Origin: Bacteroidota bacterium
GTDB lineage: Bacteria > Bacteroidota > Bacteroidia > 2-12-FULL-35-15
Assembly: GCA_017303895.1 (NCBI GenBank)
Contig: JAFLBF010000002.1
Coordinates: 243,220-307,219, forward strand
Direction: 5' to 3'
DNA length: 64,000 bases
The position numbers were made by a program, and so were the translations under genes. The notes under the pieces were generated by a model. The model saw nothing but the letters and a program-made list of their open reading frames with translations, made no database searches and was not told the origin of the DNA. How positions within the stretch are numbered: position 1 is the first letter of the stretch; every line of letters begins with the position of its first letter. This document shows, piece after piece, positions 41,544 through 50,353 of this stretch.

Positions 41544-42191
41544 ATGTTTCAAAAAAATATTATAGTCCCCAAAACAGCCCGTTATTTTGTATTGGGTGAA
41601 GTTTCTGAAAGAACAGAAGAGATCTGGATTGTTTGTCATGGTTACGCACAACTAGCCAATTATTTTATCAGAAATTTTGAAATTTTAAATGATGGCAAAA
41701 GAGTGATTGTTGCTCCGGAAGGATTGCATCGTTTTTATTGGCAAGGATTTTCAGGCAGGGTGGTTGCCAGTTGGATGACTAGGGAAGATCGCTTGGAGGA
41801 TATAAACGATTATTGTAATTTTTTGGATGTCGTTTATAACGAAGTCATTAGCTCATTTAATAAAAATGTTAAAGTGAATGTATTAGGTTTTTCACAAGGT
41901 TCAGCAACTGTTTTGAGATGGCTGTCAATCAAGAGGCCTGAGGTCAATAATTTAATTCTCTGGGGCGGTACATTTCCCGCTGATATTAATTTTGATATGG
42001 ATAGAACTTATTTTAATACTTTCAAAACGTATTTTGTAATGGGGACCAATGACGAATACATTAGTAATGCAGAGGTAGAAGAGCAGGAGAAGATCCTGAC
42101 AAATAATAAGATCAATTATAAGTCTATGCGTTTTGAGGGGAAACACGAGATCCCATCAGATGTTTTGCTTGGATTGAGCAAAGAACTATAA
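41544..42191 (+). CDS. Alpha/beta hydrolase (esterase/phospholipase-like)
   Basis: A 215-residue cytoplasmic protein with an alpha/beta-hydrolase fold. It has the nucleophile elbow GFSQGSATVLRW (Ser near residue 118), IVCHGYAQLANYF near the oxyanion hole, an Asp candidate in TNDEYIS, and His in FEGKHEIPSD as the third triad residue. The family is that of the small carboxylesterases/lysophospholipases (phospholipase/carboxylesterase type). The substrate is unknown. Its last 6 bases overlap the convergent STAS-like gene. Confidence 0.88.
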   Translation: MFQKNIIVPKTARYFVLGEVSERTEEIWIVCHGYAQLANYFIRNFEILNDGKRVIVAPEGLHRFYWQGFSGRVVASWMTREDRLEDINDYCNFLDVVYNEVISSFNKNVKVNVLGFSQGSATVLRWLSIKRPEVNNLILWGGTFPADINFDMDRTYFNTFKTYFVMGTNDEYISNAEVEEQEKILTNNKINYKSMRFEGKHEIPSDVLLGLSKEL

Positions 42192-42566
42192 AAATGTTTT
42201 AAGCCATTGTATTGCTGATTCTTCGGATGTGAACATTCTAGTAGGTCGATTGGGTCTGTTCATTTTCAGGTAGGCATTTACCAGTAATTTTTGAGCTAAA
42301 TTCTTTACAAGATATGCTGATGCAGTGGCGTATGGATTGGCATCTGCTTGCGCTAAATATTTTCTTGCTTCCGGAGTTGGAAAAGTATGGTCTTCGACAG
42401 TGATCATGATCGGGTGTTTTTTAGACTCACCAACAAGTGCAATTCCTTGTATGATCTCGATGATCTGTTCAATTCCGATCTCGTTTTTTGCTTTTACAGC
42501 AACATGTATGACTTTGTCATCTCTGAAATGAATCGTAAAAAATCCAAAGTCTCGTTTTGTAGCCAT
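42186..42566 (-). CDS. STAS/SpoIIAA-like protein, paralogue 2
   Basis: A 126-residue cytoplasmic protein. It contains the motifs FPTPEARKYLAQADANPY, SAYLVKNLAQKLLVNAY and the C-terminal RPTRMFTSEESAIQWLKTF. The tail resembles the F(S/T)xxxxAxxWL ending of SpoIIAA-like proteins (CRAL/STAS superfamily), so an anti-sigma-antagonist-like or small-molecule-binding role is possible. Every motif is shared with the gene directly upstream, at lower identity elsewhere. The start codon directly follows the stop of that paralogue (TAA then ATG), a tight translational coupling. Family name is inferred. Confidence 0.7.
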   Translation of the reverse strand: MATKRDFGFFTIHFRDDKVIHVAVKAKNEIGIEQIIEIIQGIALVGESKKHPIMITVEDHTFPTPEARKYLAQADANPYATASAYLVKNLAQKLLVNAYLKMNRPNRPTRMFTSEESAIQWLKTFL

Positions 42567-42968
42567 TTATTTAAATTGCTGAAGCCATTCCAGCGCTTTT
42601 TCTTCAGAGTTAAAAATGAGGGTAGGGCGGGCGGGTTTGTTAAAGCTCAAATAAACATTTCCTACTAATTTTTGTGATAGTGACTTTACTACATAGGCTT
42701 CTGCAGAAGCATAAGGGTCAGATTCTGGAGTGGCTATGTAAGCTCTGGCTTCAGGTGTAGGCAGCGTGTATTCGCCTGTAACGATTAGTAGAGGGAATTT
42801 TTTTCCTTCGAAAATTGTCTCTAAAGCATTCACTACTTGTTTTACTTCTTTAACATCAATTTCAATGTTCGCTTTTACGGAAACGAAAATGATCCCGTCT
42901 TTTCTAAGGGAAACAGAGAGGTTCTCATGCTCTGCGATCATTTTGTATGTTTCTTTAGTAGCGATCAT
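42567..42968 (-). CDS. STAS/SpoIIAA-like protein, paralogue 1
   Basis: 133 residues from the ATG at 42968 (MIATKETYKM); the frame is open to 43001 but that would overlap the upstream gene further. Motifs LPTPEARAYIA, SDPYASAEAYVVKSLSQKLVG and RPTLIFNSEEKALEWLQQF match paralogue 2 point for point. The start overlaps the stop of the SRPBCC/GyrI gene by one base (TAATG at 42970-42966), so the three genes form one coupled operon. Function unknown; the fold is likely STAS-like. Confidence 0.75.
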   Translation of the reverse strand: MIATKETYKMIAEHENLSVSLRKDGIIFVSVKANIEIDVKEVKQVVNALETIFEGKKFPLLIVTGEYTLPTPEARAYIATPESDPYASAEAYVVKSLSQKLVGNVYLSFNKPARPTLIFNSEEKALEWLQQFK

Positions 42969-43978
42969 TATTTTACTGGATAATAGATATCCGTTAACCA
43001 TTTAGAAGTGTCTTTTTCCATCATGGGATCGGTAACATATACTTCCCATGGCGAACCCGTGATGCTCAATTTTTTTTCTTTTAACCATTTGTCTATTGCT
43101 TCATGCGCTGCACCGGTGCCGGTATACGCCCCATAATAATGTGCTACTACGGCATTGGTAGAAGGAAATTCAACCACGTTTACATCATTTGCCGATTTTG
43201 CAGTTTTGTCAACAGGAATAGCGCATTCCAGATCAATTTTTTCGGGAGAGAAACTATGGTAAAAAGCTAATACAGATGCCGTTTGTGCTAATTTATTTTT
43301 TTGCATGAATTCAATGATCTTTCCATAAGATGTACCAATATCATCGGAGATCGTCTGAAGACTGCTGGACATTTTGTAAGTTGCTAATAGCTGAGCTGAA
43401 GTGGTCGTTAACTCGATCTTAATTTCAGGTGTTTCTGATGATGTTAATGCTAATTTTTCACAATGTGCTTTTAAATTAGTTAAACTTTTTTCAAAATCAC
43501 TCCCTAACCAACTGTCCATCATTAATCCGGGAAAGATCCGTCCAAATAATCCCATGTCTAGTTCCATGTAGGTAGTTACATTCACTCCGTTTGTTGTATC
43601 ATTTATTCTCCAGCCACCAATACTGCTTCCCATACCTTCGAACTCAAGTGTCGTGACAACTAAGGAATTCTCTTTTTCTTCAGAAATTGTGAGACAGCCT
43701 TTTCCGACACTATCATTCTTACTTTCCCAGCAATGTTTGGCTCCAACACCTGATTCAGGACCACTATAATTGGAGATCATGTTTTTATCAATATTATCCC
43801 AATACGACCAATGTTTCCAGTTTTTTAAGTTGTTGATCTGCTCATACACAAGCGCTGATTTTGAATTGATCACAATGCTTCGCTCAATTCTTATGAGTGA
43901 TGGTAAGAATAGAGAAACAAGTATGTAGAGTCCGAAAACAACTAGTATAATAATTGCTATTTTTTTTAAGAGTTTCAT
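42968..43978 (-). CDS. Membrane-anchored SRPBCC plus GyrI-like domain protein
   Basis: 336 residues. An N-terminal membrane helix (KIAIIILVVFGLYILVSLF) is followed by a SRPBCC/polyketide-cyclase domain (about 30-180; SIVINSKSALVYEQINNLKNW, cut here as VINSKSALVYEQINNLKNW). A GyrI-like effector-binding domain follows (about 187-336; TTSAQLLATYKMSSSLQTIS, and AHYYGAYTGTGAAHEAIDKWL, cut here as YYGAYTGTGAAHEAIDKW). Both are ligand-binding folds, so it may sense or carry a small hydrophobic molecule at the membrane. It leads the operon with the two STAS-like genes. The leader carries an inverted repeat (44001-44032). Confidence 0.85.
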   Translation of the reverse strand: MKLLKKIAIIILVVFGLYILVSLFLPSLIRIERSIVINSKSALVYEQINNLKNWKHWSYWDNIDKNMISNYSGPESGVGAKHCWESKNDSVGKGCLTISEEKENSLVVTTLEFEGMGSSIGGWRINDTTNGVNVTTYMELDMGLFGRIFPGLMMDSWLGSDFEKSLTNLKAHCEKLALTSSETPEIKIELTTTSAQLLATYKMSSSLQTISDDIGTSYGKIIEFMQKNKLAQTASVLAFYHSFSPEKIDLECAIPVDKTAKSANDVNVVEFPSTNAVVAHYYGAYTGTGAAHEAIDKWLKEKKLSITGSPWEVYVTDPMMEKDTSKWLTDIYYPVK

Positions 43979-44000
43979 TGGTCGATTTTATTTAACGTTT

Positions 44001-44032
44001 TGTCTTTAAAGAATTAGGTTTTATCAAAGACA
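44001..44032 (-). promoter_or_regulatory. Inverted repeat in leader of SRPBCC/STAS operon
   Basis: TGTCTTT (44001-44007) and AAAGACA (44026-44032) are perfect 7-base inverted arms 18 bases apart, between the predicted -7 box and the start codon. Their position fits a repressor operator. Confidence 0.35.
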
Positions 44033-44038
44033 AATTTA
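44031..44038 (-). promoter_or_regulatory. Putative -7 box of SRPBCC/STAS operon
   Basis: TAAATTTG on the minus strand matches TAnnTTTG, 52 bases before the ATG at 43978. Confidence 0.4.
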
Positions 44039-44097
44039 AGGAATAAATATTTCATATAAAAGCTTTTAAAATAGATGTATGTACATATATATTGGTT

Positions 44098-44105
44098 TAC
44101 CTTTG
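44098..44105 (+). promoter_or_regulatory. Putative -7 box of ABC exporter gene
   Basis: TACCTTTG matches TAnnTTTG, 15 bases before the ATG at 44121. It lies inside the longer frame opening at 44079, so it decides the start in favour of 44121. Confidence 0.5.
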
Positions 44106-44120
44106 CAAAAAAAAAATGAG

Positions 44121-45860
44121 ATGAAATTATTATATAGCTATTTAAAGAATTACAAATGGTTTGTTTTGTTGGCCTTGTTACTTGCTGCCATTAATCAGAT
44201 CTTTTCTTTGTTAGATCCTTATGTTTTCAGAATCATAGTGCATGATTACGCAACCGCACCTCTTAAATATGATAGATCAGAGTATGTGAGAGGAATAGGA
44301 GGTTTGATCCTACTATCAATGGGAGCAGCTATGGTTTCCAGAATTGCAAAGAACATTCAGGATTATTATGTGAATGTGATTACTCAAAAGTTGGGAGCAC
44401 AGATCTATTCTGATGGCTTGAAACATTCATTGGAATTGCCATATCAGGTGTTTGAGGATCAGCGAAGTGGCGAAACATTAGGGAAATTGCAGAAAGTTAG
44501 GACGGATGTAGAAAAGCTCATATCAGCTTTTGTAAGTATTTTGTTCCCTGCTTTAGTAGGCGTTGTGTTTGTGATGGTGTATGCTATAAAAATTCATTGG
44601 CTGATCGCGGTGATATATTTTGCATCGGTACCGGTGTTAGGATTTGTTACATCATTATTGAGTAAACGGATAAAACATATTCAGAAAAAAATTGTAGGAG
44701 AAACTACAGCTTTAGCGGGCTCTACAACGGAGTCTTTGCGCAACATTGAGTTAGTAAAAAGTTTAGGCTTATCGGAGCAAGAGATCAAGCGACTCAATGG
44801 TACAACGATCAAGATACTTGGATTAGAGTTGAAAAAAGTGAGGTACATCAGAAGTATCAGCTTCATACAAGGAACATTTGTCAACTTGATGCGTAGTAGT
44901 ATTTTGTTTTTATTACTCTACTTGATCTTTGCTGATAGTATGACATTAGGAGAGTTGTTCTCGTTGCAGATCTATTCATTCTTCATTTTTGGTCCTCTTC
45001 AAGAACTGGGAAATATTATAAATGTTTATAGAGAAGCAGAAGTATCCCTGGAAAATTTCAAAGCCATTTTAGATACACCTAAAGAGGTAAAACCAAGTAA
45101 TCCTGTTTTATTAAACGGAATAGAAAAGTTAGGTTTTTCTCATGTAAGTTTTAAACATCAAACAGCTAAATCAAAAGCATTGGATGCTATTTCATTCGAT
45201 GTTAAAAAAGGAGAAACCATAGCCTTTGTTGGGCCTTCAGGATCAGGTAAAACAACATTGGTGAAATTGTTGGTGGGTTTATATCATCCTCAGGAAGGGC
45301 AGATCTTGTATAATGACCATTCCTTTGATACGATCGATCTGGATCAGTTACGATCTCAAATTGGATTTGTAACGCAGGATACACAACTTTTTGCAGGTAC
45401 GATAAAAGAGAATTTATTGTTTGTAGCACCCAATGCAACAGATGAAGAATGTATGGAGGTGCTTCAAAAAGCAGCCTGTCAAAACCTTTTAGCTAGAGCT
45501 GATAAGGGATTGGATTCAATGATCGGTGAAGGAGGAGTAAAAGTATCAGGAGGGGAGAAGCAGCGATTGTCAATTGCCAGAGCATTATTGCGCAAGCCAA
45601 GTTTACTGGTGTTTGATGAAGCCACTTCTGCACTTGATTCGCTTACAGAAGAAGAGATCAGTAAAACGATACGTGATGTTTCCGTAAATAAAAATCATAT
45701 CACGATACTTATCGCGCATCGTTTAAGTACGATCATGCATGCCGATAAAATATTTGTTTTAGAAAAAGGAAGTATAATTGAAAGTGGAAAGCACGAAGAG
45801 TTGTTAGCTCAAAAAGGATTGTACTTTGCTATGTGGCGTCAGCAGATAGGAGAAAGATAA
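44121..45860 (+). CDS. ABC exporter, fused membrane and ATPase domains
   Basis: A 579-residue inner-membrane half-transporter that works as a homodimer. Six helices (about 10-310) form the ABC type-1 domain. The ATPase (about 335-575) shows Walker A GPSGSGKTTL, Q-loop IGFVTQDTQLFAG, signature VSGGEKQRLSIARALL and Walker B LLVFDEATSALD with the catalytic Glu, plus the His switch IAHRLST. It resembles MsbA/MDR-type lipid or drug exporters; the cargo is unknown. An earlier ATG at 44079 is in frame but lies upstream of the promoter box. One base separates its stop from the convergent gene. Confidence 0.94.
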   Translation: MKLLYSYLKNYKWFVLLALLLAAINQIFSLLDPYVFRIIVHDYATAPLKYDRSEYVRGIGGLILLSMGAAMVSRIAKNIQDYYVNVITQKLGAQIYSDGLKHSLELPYQVFEDQRSGETLGKLQKVRTDVEKLISAFVSILFPALVGVVFVMVYAIKIHWLIAVIYFASVPVLGFVTSLLSKRIKHIQKKIVGETTALAGSTTESLRNIELVKSLGLSEQEIKRLNGTTIKILGLELKKVRYIRSISFIQGTFVNLMRSSILFLLLYLIFADSMTLGELFSLQIYSFFIFGPLQELGNIINVYREAEVSLENFKAILDTPKEVKPSNPVLLNGIEKLGFSHVSFKHQTAKSKALDAISFDVKKGETIAFVGPSGSGKTTLVKLLVGLYHPQEGQILYNDHSFDTIDLDQLRSQIGFVTQDTQLFAGTIKENLLFVAPNATDEECMEVLQKAACQNLLARADKGLDSMIGEGGVKVSGGEKQRLSIARALLRKPSLLVFDEATSALDSLTEEEISKTIRDVSVNKNHITILIAHRLSTIMHADKIFVLEKGSIIESGKHEELLAQKGLYFAMWRQQIGER

Positions 45861-45861
45861 T

Positions 45862-46524
45862 TTACTTTTTTTGAAGCCAATGGGGAGGATCAATGACGAT
45901 CGGAAATGGAGTGTTCTTAAAAAGAACTTTCTTCTTTTCGAAACCACCTAACTTATTGTCGTACACTAAACAATAATATCCTTTTGCATAATTGGAAATA
46001 TCCACGGAATTGCCATACCCTTGCTTTACAATAGCACCGTAAGGATTATAAATAATAAAATAAGTATCACTCGAAAAGCTGACAGTTTGATTTTTATCTG
46101 TTATAGTGTAACTAACGGGTTCTTTCTTTGAATAATAAGTAAAGGTGTCGGAGAAACGACTCATTTTGTCATATCCTTTTTGTCGTACTCTAAATTTATT
46201 TTCTCCGGTGTGTAAGATAACAGGAACGGAATAAGAATTGGGGGTTGGAGTTCCGATGCCCGATACTTCGCCAACTTTTACCCATTTATCAAAAATGTAC
46301 TGCTCTACAATAAATGGGAGTGAGCCATGCTCGCTATTGGTTGTCCAATTAACCATTCCGTCTTTACTGATCTTGAATGATTGAACAATAAAGGTAGAAA
46401 CGATCTTTTCGTTTTGATTATCTGTATTCCCGCCTCCATTGTTCCCATTGCCTGAATAAACGGCTGTATTTACGATCGTAAAAAAAAGGGATGCATAAAT
46501 CAGTAATAAGGATTTTCTGGACAT
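45862..46524 (-). CDS. Secreted beta-rich protein, unrecognised
   Basis: A 220-residue protein with a signal peptide (1-23, MSRKSLLLIYASLFFTIVN, then TAVYS). It is followed by a Gly/Asn linker (GNGNNGGGNTDNQ), a fibronectin-III-like segment (about 45-130; FKISKDGMVNWTTNSEHGSL, VEQYIFDKWVKVGEV) and a C-terminal beta region (about 135-220) whose YYCLVYDNKLGGFEKKKVL resembles the end strands of T9SS sorting domains. The family is not identified. It likely is a cell-surface or secreted protein. The promoter is at 46548-46555; the gene ends one base from the ABC exporter gene. Confidence 0.75.
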   Translation of the reverse strand: MSRKSLLLIYASLFFTIVNTAVYSGNGNNGGGNTDNQNEKIVSTFIVQSFKISKDGMVNWTTNSEHGSLPFIVEQYIFDKWVKVGEVSGIGTPTPNSYSVPVILHTGENKFRVRQKGYDKMSRFSDTFTYYSKKEPVSYTITDKNQTVSFSSDTYFIIYNPYGAIVKQGYGNSVDISNYAKGYYCLVYDNKLGGFEKKKVLFKNTPFPIVIDPPHWLQKK

Positions 46525-46547
46525 GGTCTTGCTAAAAATAACTCCTG

Positions 46548-46555
46548 CAAAAGTA
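46548..46555 (-). promoter_or_regulatory. Putative -7 box of the 220-residue secreted protein gene
   Basis: TACTTTTG on the minus strand matches TAnnTTTG, 23 bases before the ATG at 46524. Confidence 0.45.
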
Positions 46556-46770
46556 GTTTAGAGCTTTGGTTCCATAACATGGTTGGGTGAATTTAGTTAA
46601 CATTTTAATGTTAATTAAGTTTATATTTTGTTGTTTTTCAAATATTTGTGCTGTTTGTTAGTATTGTTAATATCCTTGTTTTGCTCTATCTGATATTTTA
46701 TAGTAGGCCAAATAATCTTGAAATTTCAATTTGTATTATATTTACATGTATCAGTTAAAAAAAACTACTT

Positions 46771-49700
46771 ATGAAAAAACAATATCATTTATTTACTTTA
46801 TTTGTTTCACTAACTTCGTTTGTCTTTGCCCATGGATCAAAATCAAATCCATCAATTGATTTTATTCAAAATAAGGGACAGTGGGAGAATAATGTGCTTT
46901 ATAAGGCAAAAATTGGTGGTGGTGAGGTATGGATGGAGAATGGACGTTTTTCCTTTACCTTTTTGGATCAAAAAGATGTGCAAGCAGCACACAAGACAAG
47001 ACATAAAAAAAACAAAAAGGAACCATCCGTCATTCACGCTTTTTCATACAGACTATGCTTGATCGGATCAACTTCGGATGTATCTGTAATTCCTTCAGAA
47101 CAACAATCTGCCACTCATAATTACTTTATTGGTAGCGATGCTTCGAAATGGGCGGGAAATGTTCCCTTGTTTCATCAGTTGTTATACAAGTCGGTTTATC
47201 CAGGAATTGATATGCGGGTACACAGTGAAAATGGGTTCTTTAAATATGATTATGTGATTGAGCCGGGTAGTAATCCTGATAAGATCAATTGGAAGTATGA
47301 TGGCATAGTTCCAGTGATAGAAAACGGAGTTTTAGTTTTAAACACTCCTGTGGGAGAAGTGATAGAGCAAAAACCATATGCTTATCAGCAGATCAATGAT
47401 AAAAAAGTTGAAGTTGTTTGTGAGTATAAAATTGTTGATGGGGTTTTGAGTTTTAGTTTTCCTAAGGGATATAACAAGAATTATCAATTAACGATCGATC
47501 CGACATTGATATTTTCTTCTTATACAGGTTCAACTGCCGACAATTGGGGGTTTACTGCTACCTACGATAATGGTGGAAATTTGTACTCCGGAGGTATTGC
47601 ACTTACAACTGGATACCCAACTACAACAGGTGCCTTCGATGTTTCATTTAATGCAGGTTCTATGGACATTGCCATCTCTAAATTTAATGCAACGGGTACA
47701 AATTTGGTTTATTCTACTTATGTGGGAGGTAATAATGCAGAAGCGCCACATAGTTTGATTGTAGATGCAACAGGTAATTTATACATTATGGGAACTACAA
47801 GTTCGTCTAATTTCCCTGTGAGTGCCGGTGCTTATGATAACAGTTTTAATGGAGGTTCTAATATTACAATAAACAGTCACGGCTATACGAATGGCTCGGA
47901 TATATTTGTTACCAAATTAAATGCAGCTGGGGCAGCTATAATAGGTTCAACATTTGTCGGTGGAACAGGGAATGACGGATTGAACTTGAATGGTACTCTA
48001 GTGCATAATTATTCCGATGAAATGCGAGGTGAGATCGTTTTAGGTTCTAATGGTGATGTGTATGTTAGTTCTTCTACTTTGTCAACTAATTTTCCTACTA
48101 CAGCAGGAGCATTAGCAACGGTTGCGCCTGCAGGTCAAAATGCCTGTGCTTTCAGATTGTCTACCAACTTAGATGCTCTTGTGTGGTCAACATACATTGG
48201 TGGTTCTTCTGACGATGCCGGTTATGCAATCAAACCTTCCTCAAATGGTAATGTATATGTTACCGGTGGAACATTATCAACCAATTTTCCTGTCACAGCG
48301 GGGACATTGAGTAATGCAAATGCCGGTGGTGCAGATGGATTTGTAATCTCTCTTTCAGATATAAATGGTTCTATGAGTGCTTCTTCTTATTTTGGAACTG
48401 CCAATTATGACCAAAGTTATTTGATAGAAATCGATTTGAATAATGATATTTACATAGCGGGGCAAACAAGAGGGGCATATCCGGTTTCTGGAGGAGTATA
48501 TAGTAATGCCAACGGAACACAATTTGTTCACAAGTTCAATGCAGGATTAACATCAACTGCATTTTCAACTGTTTTTGGTTCCGGTTCTACATCTGGTACG
48601 GATATATCATTGACAGCTTTCCTTGTCGATAATTGTCAGAATATTTATGTGTCTGGTTGGGGAGGGTCAACAAATACTGAGGGCTCTACGAATGGATTGC
48701 CGGTTACTACGGATGCTTACGATAACACAACTGATGGTAGTGATTTTTATTTTATTGTATTAGAAAGAGATGCTCAATCACTTTTATATGCTACCTATTT
48801 TGGTGGTTCTCCCGCAGAACACGTTGATGGTGGAACAAGCCGGTTTGATAAGAATGGAACGATCTACCAAGCTGTATGTGCAGGTTGTGGAGGTAGTGAT
48901 AACTTTCCCACCACACCGGGAGTTTGGTCGACAACCAATAATAGCTCCAATTGCAATTTAGGTGCTATTAAAATGGAGTTTAATTATTTAGGAATTGAAG
49001 CGAATGCATCGGCAGCACCGAACATTATTGCTTGTGATCCACCATACGTGGTTAACTTCCAGGGAGCAACTCCTGCTGTTAACCATTATTGGGATTTTGA
49101 CGATGGATCACCTGCTTCAACTCAATTAAATCCAAGTCATACTTTTACAGCGGTGGGGACTTACAATGTGATGTATGTTGCAATCGACTCCTCCACTTGT
49201 AATATTGCAGATACAGCTTATTTAAGTGTTCAGATACTTCAGTCGGAAGTGTTTTCAAGTACGTTTAACATTCCCCCATACGACCCATGTGATACAGCCG
49301 GTTTCACGATCGATCTGGAATTTACAGGAACAGGTGCTGATTCGCTCTACTGGAATTTAGGGAATGGCGATTTTGTGATAAACGATACTGCTATTACATA
49401 TACATATGCTGCTCCTGGTACATATATTGTTTCGTTAACAGCGTATGATTTTACTTGTAATAAGGTGGAGACGTTCACTGATACTGTTTTTTTTAATACT
49501 AATGTTATTAATGCTTCTGCAAATGCTTCGCCTAATGTAATTGCATGTGATCCGCCATACAATGTTACATTTACAGGTGGAACGGCTCCTACTCATATTT
49601 GGAATTTTGATGATGGGACTCCTACTTCTTCCCTACAAAATCCGAGTCATACCTTTACAGCTGTTGGAAATTACGATGTAATGTATATAGTTGTTGATTC

Positions 49701-50319
49701 TAATAGTTGTAATATAAGTGATACAGCCTATTTGAGTGTTCAGATACTTCAGAAAGAAATTTTTGAAGCAGAATTTACTCCTATTCCTCCTCAACCATGT
49801 AGAGATACTGTTTTAGTAAATATGAATTTTACCGGAACAGGTGCGGATTCTTTATTCTGGAATATGGGCGATGGAACAACCTTTATTAATGATACTGTTG
49901 TGAATTATTTTTATACTCAACCGGGGTCTTATGTTATTTCTTTAACCGCATACGATTCAACTTGTAATCAGGTAGAAACAATCACTCAGACGATTGTTGT
50001 AGATGAATCTACAATCAATGGTAATGTTCTTATTCCAAATGTATTCAGTCCTAATTCAGATAGTAAAAATGAGGAATTTAGAGTGCTCTTCTCTAATTAT
50101 CCGGGCGAAATAGCGACAGATTATTTTGAAAAATATAAGATGCAAATATTTAATAGATGGGGTAAAAAAATATTTGAATCAGAGTCCAAAGGTTGGGATG
50201 GTACTATCAATGGAAAACCTGCCGATGATGGTGTATATTTTTATATAATCAGCTATCAGCAAGTTTGTGTGGATACAGAAGAAACAATAAAAACAGGTCA
50301 CGTTACGATCGTTAGATAA
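46771..50319 (+). CDS. T9SS-secreted multidomain PKD protein with type B sorting domain
   Basis: 1182 residues. A signal peptide (1-20, ending FVFA) is followed by a DUF7948-type domain (about 25-250; FIQNKGQWENNVLYKAKI, HNYFIGSDASKWAGNVP). SBBP-type beta-propeller repeats come next (about 250-710; SxFVGGxxxD and YIGGSSDDAGYAIK-like units). Four PKD-like domains follow, arranged as two copies of a 171-residue pair (about 744-1085; WDFDDGSP and WNFDDGTP). The T9SS type B (gliding-motility-associated) sorting domain ends it (about 1092-1182; LIPNVFSPNSDSKNEEF, FNRWGKKIFES, WDGTINGKPADDGVYFYII). The sorting domain predicts export through the type IX system and surface attachment; it is likely an adhesin or structural surface protein. 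Confidence 0.95.
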   Translation: MKKQYHLFTLFVSLTSFVFAHGSKSNPSIDFIQNKGQWENNVLYKAKIGGGEVWMENGRFSFTFLDQKDVQAAHKTRHKKNKKEPSVIHAFSYRLCLIGSTSDVSVIPSEQQSATHNYFIGSDASKWAGNVPLFHQLLYKSVYPGIDMRVHSENGFFKYDYVIEPGSNPDKINWKYDGIVPVIENGVLVLNTPVGEVIEQKPYAYQQINDKKVEVVCEYKIVDGVLSFSFPKGYNKNYQLTIDPTLIFSSYTGSTADNWGFTATYDNGGNLYSGGIALTTGYPTTTGAFDVSFNAGSMDIAISKFNATGTNLVYSTYVGGNNAEAPHSLIVDATGNLYIMGTTSSSNFPVSAGAYDNSFNGGSNITINSHGYTNGSDIFVTKLNAAGAAIIGSTFVGGTGNDGLNLNGTLVHNYSDEMRGEIVLGSNGDVYVSSSTLSTNFPTTAGALATVAPAGQNACAFRLSTNLDALVWSTYIGGSSDDAGYAIKPSSNGNVYVTGGTLSTNFPVTAGTLSNANAGGADGFVISLSDINGSMSASSYFGTANYDQSYLIEIDLNNDIYIAGQTRGAYPVSGGVYSNANGTQFVHKFNAGLTSTAFSTVFGSGSTSGTDISLTAFLVDNCQNIYVSGWGGSTNTEGSTNGLPVTTDAYDNTTDGSDFYFIVLERDAQSLLYATYFGGSPAEHVDGGTSRFDKNGTIYQAVCAGCGGSDNFPTTPGVWSTTNNSSNCNLGAIKMEFNYLGIEANASAAPNIIACDPPYVVNFQGATPAVNHYWDFDDGSPASTQLNPSHTFTAVGTYNVMYVAIDSSTCNIADTAYLSVQILQSEVFSSTFNIPPYDPCDTAGFTIDLEFTGTGADSLYWNLGNGDFVINDTAITYTYAAPGTYIVSLTAYDFTCNKVETFTDTVFFNTNVINASANASPNVIACDPPYNVTFTGGTAPTHIWNFDDGTPTSSLQNPSHTFTAVGNYDVMYIVVDSNSCNISDTAYLSVQILQKEIFEAEFTPIPPQPCRDTVLVNMNFTGTGADSLFWNMGDGTTFINDTVVNYFYTQPGSYVISLTAYDSTCNQVETITQTIVVDESTINGNVLIPNVFSPNSDSKNEEFRVLFSNYPGEIATDYFEKYKMQIFNRWGKKIFESESKGWDGTINGKPADDGVYFYIISYQQVCVDTEETIKTGHVTIVR
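49000..50020 (+). repeat. Tandem duplication of a PKD-domain pair (period 513 bases)
   Basis: The landmark encoding ACDPPY lies at about 49030 and again at about 49543, 513 bases (171 codons) apart. Each copy encodes the same order of PKD-like segments, with IACDPPY, PSHTFTAVG, DTAYLSVQILQ, FTGTGADSL and SLTAYD repeated in step. Confidence 0.85.
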
Positions 50320-50353
50320 AAAGAAGAGGGCTTTTAAAAGCCCTCTTCTTTTT
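50318..50353. terminator. Palindromic bidirectional terminator shared by two genes
   Basis: AAAAAGAAGAGGGCTTTT (50318-50335) and AAAAGCCCTCTTCTTTTT (50336-50353) are a perfect 36-base palindrome. It contains the stop of the T9SS gene (50317-50319) and the last six codons of the convergent pseudouridine synthase gene. Confidence 0.9.

Noticed and set aside
44079..44120. Earlier ATG for the ABC exporter
   Set aside because: The 14 extra residues contain the predicted -7 promoter box and are not part of the family fold.
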